This document shows, one piece after another, positions 56,172 through 64,000 of a stretch of DNA of 64,000 nucleotides. Under the pieces are notes generated by a model. That model was not told where the DNA came from, did no database searches, and was given only the letters and a program-made list of their open reading frames with translations. Position 1 is the first letter of the stretch. Each line of letters starts with the position of its first letter. The DNA is from Hsuehochloa calcarea (lineage: Eukaryota; Streptophyta; Magnoliopsida; Poales; Poaceae): positions 4,938,170-5,002,169 of the forward strand of contig CM070596.1 in the NCBI GenBank assembly GCA_036346395.1, in the 5' to 3' direction. Position numbers and translations under genes: made by a program.

Positions 56172-57240
56172 ATGAATATGCAGATAACTAGCATTACGAA
56201 CCGGGAGTTCGAACAGCTGGCCCAGCATGGCTTCAATTACCAGGCTTGGGCATCAGATGTCGAAATCTTACTTGGAGCCAAGAAGCTCCGTGCTGCTATT
56301 GGACTTGGCACCCCGAAGGACGGCACTCCAACTGTTGAGTAGAATGATCAAGCACTTCATTTTCTCAGACACCATCTCTGCCTAACGCTCAAGAATGAGT
56401 ATATGACAGAAAAGAACGTACTAGCTTTATGTACCGCACTGAAGAAGCGGTTTGAGAAGCTGAAGTACATCATTCTTCCTCGGGCAGAGCAAGAATGGAT
56501 CCGACTATGTTTTGCTGACTACAAGACCGTGGGGAGTACAATTCTGCATTACACAAAGTTTGTACAAGTCTTCAACTCTACGGTATGGTAACCACAAATG
56601 AGCAAAAGATCGATAAAACTCTCTCTACCTTTAACCCAATCGCGGTGCAATCCGCACACAACTATTGTCAGAACGACTAAAGGAGTATGCTGAATTGATT
56701 GACATCATGCAAGTTGCGGAAGCTCAAGAAGACGTTCTCAGAAAGAACTACATCTCACAGCCGCCTAGTAGCTAAGTTGGCCATGATGTTAATGCAAGTA
56801 GCTACAAGGTGAGGAAACCTCACTCAAAGGAAAGAGGAAGGAAGGGTAAGGCTATGGGTCACAAAACCAAGCAGAACGCTCAAGTAAAGATGGATGAATA
56901 AAAGAAGCGCGATGAGAAGCCCTATGGTCAGCAGGACCAAAGTTGCGAAAAATGTGGCACTTGAAGAATTTGGTCACGTGTTTGCCGTGAGCCGCAGCAT
57001 GTGATTGATGCTTTCAAGGCTAAGAAGAAGGATAAAGAACAGTATGAGGCACATCTCGTCATTGTAGACGTAGAGGATCCACAATCATAGGTTGAACCCA
57101 TAGATATGGATATCTCAGTAGCAGCCCTCATCACACCTTCTTTGGACATCACAGCGGCAACAGCTGTTGTTGCTGAAGAAGAGAAGTTGGACATGGAGCA
57201 GATTCAGGCAGAAGTTTCTTCATACTTCGCTAACTCAATC
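56172..57240 (+). pseudogene. copia copy 3 gag remnant
   Basis: From the ATG at 56172 the frame reads MNMQITSITNREFEQLAQHG and NYQAWASDVEILLGAKKLRA, a copia gag N-terminal domain. A TAG at 56339 and further stops interrupt it. It continues at 56403-56591 (LALCTALKKRFEKLKYIILP) and later pieces to about 57240. A zinc knuckle is barely visible near 56940 (CEKCGT). Confidence 0.75.
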
Positions 57241-57609
57241 TAGTGCACGCATTGCACTTAGATTTTATAGTCTTTTGCAGTTTATGGTTGTGATAGAATA
57301 TTGAATTTTGAATAATGGTTGTAAGATTTAGGAGAGAAAAGTAATAAATTCTTATGATGAGTCCTGTAAGATTTTACCCGTATTAATAATAGCAAGTTAT
57401 GTCCAATTTTGAAGTATTTTACTTATGTGTGTGGATTGCTTCCTACCCCATATTAATAAATACCTCATTACAAAGCGCGAAAAAATAGAAAAAATGTATT
57501 AGAACGACTTTTTTCATATGAATATGGGTTATACTACACTCACATTAAGGCACATACAGCCTATACTGTCATGAAAACTACTTTTAGAAGCTCTGAACTT
57601 TTTTCATCT

Positions 57610-60600
57610 GGCATGATAGATTAGGCCACTCCGGTCTTAGAATGATGATAAATATAATTACTAATTCTCTGGAACACAATGTAAATGTAAAGAATTTTCT
57701 GAATCAGGAAGATTTTGTGTGCCCCGCATGTGCCACCGGGAAATTGATTACAAGACCATCTACTCTGAAAGTAAATGATGAAATTCATGCATTCCTGGAC
57801 CGTATCCAGGTAGACATTTGCGGTCCTATACAACTCCTATCAGGACCATTTAGGTACTTTATAGTGCTCATTGATGCTTCCTCGAAATGGCCGCGCGTAT
57901 GCTTATTATCTACGAGTAACCATGTTTTTGCAAAGCTGGTCCCGCAGATAATTAAAATTAAGTATAATTTTCCTGATCATCATATGAAGTCCATCAGAAT
58001 AGACAACGCCGGAGAATTTACTTCAAAGGCATTTGATTATTATTGTATGGCAATGGGAATCATCGTTGAGCATTTCGTACCACATGTCCACACCCAGAAT
58101 GGACTAGCAGATGCATTAATTAAAAGAATTAAATTTATTGCCCGGCGCTCTTACGAATTGTAATTTACCAACTACATGTTGGGGTCACGCAGTCCTATAC
58201 GCAGTAACTCTCATCAATTTTAGATCGTCAACATATAACATCCATTCACCTATGCAACTAGTGCAAAGGTCAGCACCGAAAATCTCTCATCTACGAAGGT
58301 TTGGTTGCAAGGTTTATGTACATATACCACCACCACAGCGAACTGTAATGGACCCACTCCGATAGTCTGGGATATACGTTGGTTATGAGACAACATCCAT
58401 AATCAGGTATCTGGACCCCATAACTGGAGATTTGCATACAGCCCGCTTCGCTGACAACATATTTGATGAGGATAGTTTATCGTCATTAGGGGGAGGAAAT
58501 CAACCCTTGATGAAAAATATCAGAAAATGGCGTGGCAAGCAACGGAAATCCATGAACATGACCCACACACTAGTGAAACAAATAGAGAAGTCCAGAAGAT
58601 AATTGAATTGTAAGCATTAGTGAATCAACTGTCGAACCACTTTAGCTATTTAAAGAGCGTGACCAAGTTGCATGTGCTTGCACGCAATGCCACGGAGAGG
58701 GTTGAAATACCAAAAAATTTGAAGGTATCCTTAATCCCGTCTAGAGGCCTCAGAATAAAAGGACGAGAACTCTGGCCCCTCGAATCTCAAGTAACCGGGG
58801 ACGCCCGGTGAAAAAAGAAATGAGGGACTTGACACAGCTGATCATTGAAGTTCTCCAGAACCAGATGGGGAGCCAGTTGAGACCTGGTACTAGTATGGAA
58901 CCTTCGGTAAAAGGCATACTGGATTTAAATATTCCCACAGAGGGAGACATTAGCATGGATGTGTGCGCACACGTCGGAGCTGAAAAACTAAAGTGACTTG
59001 CCCTCGTAATTGAAAGCAGCAGTAGGCAAGTAGAAGCATTAGCAGAATCGCCCCATCAAGAAATAGTTAAAAATTATATGACCACGAGAGAATCTATGAA
59101 TAGAACAACAGCCAATGTCGATATTTATTTTACAAAGAAAATTACCACAATCATCGATCTCGATCCAGAGCTTGCATCACTCACTGAATGTAAGAAAAAA
59201 ATCAGATTGGAAAGATTGGAAGAAGATAATAGAAGCAGAATTATTATCCCTGAATAAAAGAGAGGTATTTAGGCCTATAAGCCGCACGCCTCCCCATGTG
59301 GACCCCGTAGGATATAAGTGAGTATTTTTTGAAAGATAAATGAAAACAATAAAATTGTAAGACATAAGGCAAGGTTTTTTGCACAAGGTTTCACTCAGTG
59401 ACCAGGAGTCGATTATGAAGAAACTTATTCCTCGGTCATGGGCGGAACTACCTTTAGATATTTAATCTCAATGAAAGTAAACTTGAATTTAGAAATGAAA
59501 TTGATGGATGTGGTAACTGCATACCTTTATGGAAACTTGGATTCAGACATTTATATGAAGGTATCTGAAAGGATCCCTATCCCGAACCAAGACAGAGTAA
59601 ATAGAAATCTGTACAGTATGCAACTCAGAAAGTCATTGTATGTACTGAAGCAATCGGGCAGAATGTGGTATAATCGCTTGAGCGACTTTCTCTGCAAGAA
59701 ATGCTACACGAACAATGAGGATTGTCCCTGTGTTTTTATATGGTGATCCCAAGTTGGCTTCTATATAATTTCAGTATATGTAGATGATCTGAATATTATC
59801 GGGACCCTAGAAGATATTTAAAAAGCAAACTCTTACCTGGAGTCGGAGTTCGAAATGAAATATTTGGGTAAAACCAAATATTACATAATCTTGCAGCTTG
59901 AGCATACCCTTGAAGGGATTTTAGTACATCAGTCAACCTACACTCAGAAAGTGTAAGAACGGTTCGGCTTTGAAAATGCATATCCTTCGAAAGTACCGAT
60001 GGTCGGGAGATCCTTGCAGCAGGATAAAGACTCATACAAACCAAAAGAAGAGGGGGAGGAAGTCCTAGGACCGGAATTCCCGTACTTGAGTGCAATAGGA
60101 GTACTCATGTATTTAGCAAACTGTATTAGATCGGATATTACATTTACCGTGAACCTACTGGCAAGGTATAGTACAGAACCTATCAAAAGGCATTGGTATG
60201 TAATAAAGGATATCTTTCGATACCTTCAAGAAAGCAAAGATCTTGGTATGTTCTACAGAAAGAACTAAGACCTAACTATAACTGGCTATGCATATGCTGA
60301 GTACCTGTCAGACCCGCATGCAGCTAAGTCGCAAACATGCTATGTATTCCTATGTGGTGGAACTGTAATTTTATGGAATCAGTCTAAGCAAAGTCTTGTA
60401 TCTACTTCGACGAACCACTCGAAAATTATAGCACTGTACGAGGTCTCACGGAAATGTTCTTGGCTTCGGCGGATAATTCACCACATCCAGCAGTCATATG
60501 GATTGAATACCATGCAAATCCCCACTATTATCTATGAAGATATTGCAGCTTGTGTTGCACAAGTGCAGATAGGTTATGTGAAGAGTCCCATCACAAAGTA

Positions 60601-60806
60601 TGTCAACTCCAAGTTCTTCTATACTCATGAATTACAAAAGATAGACGAAATTAAGGTATTGCATACTAAGGTATGTGAAAATCTTGCATATTTATTCACT
60701 AATCCACTTCCAGCATCTAGCTTTGAAAGATGCATACGTGGAATTGGAATGATGATGCTTAGAGAAGTGCATAATTCAGGGGGAGAATCTTCACGAACTC
60801 ATTATT
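57610..60806 (+). pseudogene. copia copy 3 pol remnant (integrase, RT, RNase H)
   Basis: The integrase zinc-binding region starts at about 57612 (WHDRLGHSGLRMM, then CPACATGKL at about 57720). The core has Asp in VDICGPIQ and Asp in RIDNAGEFTS. The position normally holding the catalytic Glu reads NGLADALIKRI. RT fragments lie at 59115-59746 (LYVLKQSGRMWYNRLSDFL) and 59770-59800 (VYVDDLNIIG, intact catalytic motif). RNase H and the C-terminal end run to 60806 (SPITKYVNSKFFYTHELQ). Stops and shifts throughout make it non-functional. Confidence 0.8.
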
Positions 60807-61048
60807 AAAGCTTGATCATGAAGATCGAGTGCCCAAAGAATAAATCGTAGAGATCAAATGAAATTAGGTGGATTGTACTCTTTTTCACTTAACAAGTTTT
60901 TCCTGAAGTTTACCGGTTAAAGTTTTTAACGAGGCAATTCATGCAACGCAGCGGAACACATGTCATGTACTATTTTTTCAAATTTTTTTTGGATTTTTAT
61001 GAAGTTTTGACGAGACATGAACATGTTGAATGAGTGCTCAAGGAGGAG

Positions 61049-61288
61049 TGTTAAGAAATCGGATCCAAGACCGAAGAGTCCTGACCCAGGTGGGCTCCTC
61101 ATCCATCCAGTTCCTATATAAAGGAGGAGAGACCTCAAGATTGTACAGAATAGCAATAATGAGAAATATGAAGTTCTCTTATATCTATATATTCAAACTA
61201 CTGTTTTGTTCTTGTATTGTTCTTATAATTTTGAATTTGTCTACGATATAATCGATGAACTGAACTCATCAGCGATGATTCCTCGACA
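61049..61288 (+). repeat. 3' LTR of copia copy 3
   Basis: 240 bp, TGTTAAGAAATC to CCTCGACA, partner of 54272-54530 with many differences and small gaps. The purine tract is immediately upstream. Confidence 0.85.
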
Positions 61289-61917
61289 AAAACAAAAGGC
61301 TCTGGACCAATCCGGAATGAACCAGCGGGTACCACTGAACCGCCGGTGGGGGCGTAAAACATGCCACCGTACGTGAGGTGCGGCAGAGCTTGAGCAAAAA
61401 CTTATACAAGGCTAATCTAGCAAATTGTGCTCGAAAATCATGATAAACATTAGCTGTTACTAGTACTTGATTAACGACCTCATATCATTAGCAATTTCAA
61501 TTTGAATGGAGGGCCCAGCCTCAATCCGGCTCAATGAAACCACGCCCCCCAGCTACTTAAGTACTAAATAAATTCGTGATAGATTAGAAAGCTATACATG
61601 ACTATTCAACGATGATCATCCTACGCGTATATATCTAGCGGTCAACAATGATTAATGGGGGAAATTCATTTTTTTAGAGGACAATTTCGATTTGAGAGGA
61701 GGGCTAAGGCGCAATCTGGCTCAAATGAAGCCCCGCCACTCGTACTACGTACAATTGTGATAGAGTAAGTTGCACGAACTAGACCGTTCAATGACCACCA
61801 ACTTACGGTTGGTATTTTATCAATTACATTATTAAAAGAAAAAAAACACTTTTTAAGAGCTAGAAAAGGATAAAGATCCACACCATCGATTGTGGTGGAT
61901 CCAAATTATTACGGTGC

Positions 61918-61988
<71 letters not shown>

Positions 61989-62509
61989 CGTATCTATTAA
62001 TTAGATATAGTTATATACATAAGCACTCGTGCTTACTTAAGTATCAATGCTACGAAATAAACACTTTATCTATCCTATACGACAAGAAAAATCAATTTTT
62101 ATTTGCTAAATACCTCTATAAACACATTCATTGTATATATGCTCTAAGCAACGTGTAACCAGTTTAGTTGGTCACGAGGAGTTATTGGTTTGATGTCTAA
62201 CTTTACTATATTTTGCCGTAGTAATAACCTCATAATTTGTAAATGCATTTGCCGTAGTAATATTTAACCACGCACAGTGGAAGGGAGAGAAGAAGAGATA
62301 AAATTATACCATTTACACTGAACACTTGTTAGAAAATTATTTTCTACGTTGTGTATTGGAGAGCGTACAATTTTGAAGATTTTCAGCACTACGACGTCCT
62401 GGGCCCTGGCCACATGCGAGCGCCCGTTGGGGTCCAAAACCGGCGACTCGCTCCCTGTTTTCCCCAGTTCCCCTCCTCCGTCTCCCCGCCGGTGTCGCGT
62501 CCGATCGCG
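61289..62509. other. Intergenic DNA before the DUF3774 gene
   Basis: It holds two diverged direct repeats (about 61494-61625 and 61680-61803) with shared phrases such as CAATTT(C)...GAGGGC and CGATGATC/CAATGACC contexts. It also has a long (TA)n run (61922-61986) and, from about 62400, a GC-rich promoter region. No gene is seen. Confidence 0.5.
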
Positions 62510-62516
62510 TATAAAA
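62510..62516 (+). promoter_or_regulatory. TATA box of the DUF3774 gene
   Basis: TATAAAA lies about 104 bp before the ATG at 62620, a normal spacing for a short leader in a plant gene. Confidence 0.7.
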
Positions 62517-62619
62517 CGGCCTCCTTGCATTCTCCCCGCTTGTCCCCGCAGAGATCACGGACAACCAATTGAGCAGTAAACCCAGTGCAGAAAGGAAGAA
62601 GCAAGCGCTAGGGACTGAG

Positions 62620-62916
62620 ATGGCGGCGTCGGTGGCGAGCAAGAAGGCGCCGTCGCTGGTGGTGGCGGCGAGCATGGGAGCGGTGGAGGCGCTCAAGGAC
62701 CAGGCGGGCCTCTGCCGCTGGGACTACGCGCTCCGCTCGTTCTACCACCGCGCCGCGGCACCCAGGATCCACGCACTGTCCGCGTCCCTCTCGAAGGCTG
62801 CGCCGACGACGGCCAAGCCCAGCACGACCGTCGGTGCCCTGCCGAGGCGGCCGGCGTCGGCGGAGGACGTGAAGCTGCACAAGGCCTACCACCTCGTCTG
62901 CTGGGGGCCCAACTGA
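62620..62916 (+). CDS. Wound-responsive family protein (DUF3774)
   Basis: A single-exon gene of 98 aa. The start is the ATG at 62620; an in-frame open stretch upstream has no ATG. The family's diagnostic blocks are all present: SLVVAASMGAVEALKDQAGL at residues about 12-31, CRWDYALRSFYHRAA just after, and the C-terminal HLVCWGPN. Such small plant proteins are induced by wounding and stress in several species; some are processed or secreted peptides, and the biochemical role is poorly known. No clear signal peptide is seen. A TATA box is well placed. The likely relative at 52504-52653 lies about 10 kb away on the other strand, and the two are separated by copia copy 3. Confidence 0.88.
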   Translation: MAASVASKKAPSLVVAASMGAVEALKDQAGLCRWDYALRSFYHRAAAPRIHALSASLSKAAPTTAKPSTTVGALPRRPASAEDVKLHKAYHLVCWGPN

Positions 62917-63639
62917 CTTCTTCTTCTTCTTTCGTGTATTGTTACATCGATCCGTCCATGTTCCTTCAGTTCATCGATCCTTGCTGATTGGGAAATTTTT
63001 AAGATTTAACAGTGTGTTGTGTGCGTGTGCATTCTGTTCCGCCGTATTATATATGTTCATTCTCGATTACGGATAAGTCCAATCTGAAGCAAACGTTTTC
63101 AACGTTCCTGGACTGAAGAGTGCCAAGATGGTAACATTCGTCAGATCTAGCTTCACTGCAGTTTGTATATATGTTTCTATCTCGTCCAATAGATTACCCT
63201 CACGCATAGGGCGATCACCTTTAATTTTGAGTCAAATTGAGTGTGCCAAGTAATGTCTTTATTATGATACTACTTTTTTTTTTCTTGATGTGCTAATCAT
63301 ATAGACGATCAGATGTTTTTTTAAGAACTGTCAATCAGATGTTGTAAAGATCGAAAAGAGTGTGTGGTGTTCCTATTTGACATGGTGACAAAAACTAAAG
63401 TCTAGATTTTTCACAAAACATTTCTTCTGCGAGCAAATGCAAAAATACAAAAGGGAGGGCAGAGCAGTCTGTCTAATCAAATCTGAGGAATCAAGTGTGA
63501 TTTAACTTATCGGAATCATGCACTAATCAGATCTACTACTTATTTGGAAACGATAGTTAATGGATTAATTATAGTACTTATCGGGATAATTCCACATTAG
63601 ACAGACCACGATTTACAAGGGGAATGTGTACTCATTTAT
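62917..63639. other. 3' UTR and intergenic DNA
   Basis: The first few hundred bases after the DUF3774 stop are probably 3' UTR. The rest is AT-rich, with no open frames or repeats of note. Confidence 0.5.
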
Positions 63640-64000
63640 TAGGCTAGTTTTTTTAGAGATGACCTAAGACGCGCAGAATTGGTCGTCTACAGATGAGAAA
63701 CCGAACCAGAGGCCGTGCTCGGGGACTTACTCGGCGCTGCCACTGAACGGTAGTGCCCACTCACCGGTCTTGCTCCACGCCCTTCCGCCGTGGATACCAA
63801 GATGTGTTTGTCGCCGACCACCATGTACGCGCCGATACAATAGGGCTCGTCGACGTGCTTGTGGTCGGGGAGGCGGCGAGAGGGAGAGCTTGTACCAGTC
63901 CTTCAGGCCGACTAGGGTGGGCGGGCGGCTTTGGATGAGAGCCTTGAAGCAGTGCTTGGACAGCCGGAGGTTCCTGTTCACGACGTAGAGGCTCTCGCCG
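63640..64000 (-). pseudogene. DUF1618-like gene fragment (right edge, partial)
   Basis: On the minus strand, from the window edge, the sequence reads GESLYVVNRNLRLSKHCFKA and LIQSRPPTLVGLKDWYKLSL, then shifts frame. It gives WSKTGEWALPFSGSAE, followed by a TAA and then VPEHGLWFGFSS. These phrases match the grass family with DUF1618/F-box-associated domains (from family memory). The frameshift and stop suggest a pseudogene. The upstream (5') part lies beyond the window. Confidence 0.55.

Larger units (their letters stand above)
54272..61288 (+). mobile_element. Ty1/copia LTR retrotransposon, copy 3 (complete outline, decayed)
   Basis: The 5' LTR is 54272-54530 and the 3' LTR 61049-61288. Both start TGTTAAGAAA(C/T)C and share CATCCATCCAGTT and TATATAAAG. 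A purine tract CAAGGAGGAG precedes the 3' LTR. Flanks are AAAAA on the left and AAAAC on the right, close to a 5-bp duplication. Inside are a GC-rich leader (54880-55740), gag (56172-57240) and pol (57610-60806) in the normal copia order (integrase before RT). LTR divergence and many stops mark it as old. Confidence 0.88.

Noticed and set aside
62569..62619. Upstream extension of the DUF3774 protein
   Set aside because: In frame but without an ATG, and too close to the TATA box for coding sequence.

Overview
This is a eukaryotic nuclear window from a grass, most likely the rice genus (Oryza). The evidence is GC-rich, intron-containing host genes, Ty1/copia elements primed by initiator-Met tRNA, a Tat/Retand-like Ty3/gypsy remnant, a Micron-like element inside (TA)n, a CACTA transposon, and a solo LTR resembling rice Houba/Angela elements. 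Roughly two thirds of the window is transposon-derived. Many long open frames are transposon fragments or GC-rich frame shadows.

Host genes. (1) F-box/LRR protein, + strand, 161-1780, three exons, 483 aa. (2) Armadillo-repeat protein, + strand, one coding exon 17243-18880, 545 aa, with a long uORF in the exon just upstream. (3) Monosaccharide/H+ symporter of the STP/MST family, + strand, four exons 47479-49381, 520 aa; its third intron appears to be GC-AG. (4) A 49-aa small protein, - strand, 52504-52653, whose C-terminus resembles wound-responsive (DUF3774) proteins. (5) A clear 98-aa wound-responsive DUF3774 protein, + strand, 62620-62916. (6) A broken DUF1618-like fragment, - strand, at the right edge.

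Transposon layout. 4672-12528 is a nested stack. A minus-strand copia with 108-bp LTRs is interrupted by a plus-strand gypsy remnant, which in turn carries a 1569-bp solo LTR (5-bp duplication GTGCG) and a 731-bp hAT-like element (8-bp duplication AGCCCATC). 19377-23085 is a second, plus-strand copy of the same copia family; its right side is cut by a truncated copy of the same LTR family as the solo LTR. 23804-44208 is a rearranged minus-strand SIRE/Maximus-like copia with two tandem copies of its pol segment and two copies of its gag. A second LTR element of gag-only type lies between the gag copies. Its 5' LTR (42487-44208) landed in the transposase gene of a CACTA element (44209-46801), whose 5' region contains two very large foldbacks and abuts the STP gene promoter. 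54272-61288 is an old plus-strand copia with both LTRs, lying between the two small wound-responsive genes.

The most unusual signal is a block at about 28.4-33.7 kb. There the second pol and gag copies differ from their clean counterparts by recurrent local changes (CAG to CGA, CTG to CTTTG or GCG). This looks more like a consensus or basecalling artefact, perhaps linked to CHG methylation, than ordinary divergence, and it puts the duplication itself in doubt. I found no CRISPR, tRNA or rRNA genes and no prokaryote-like operon.
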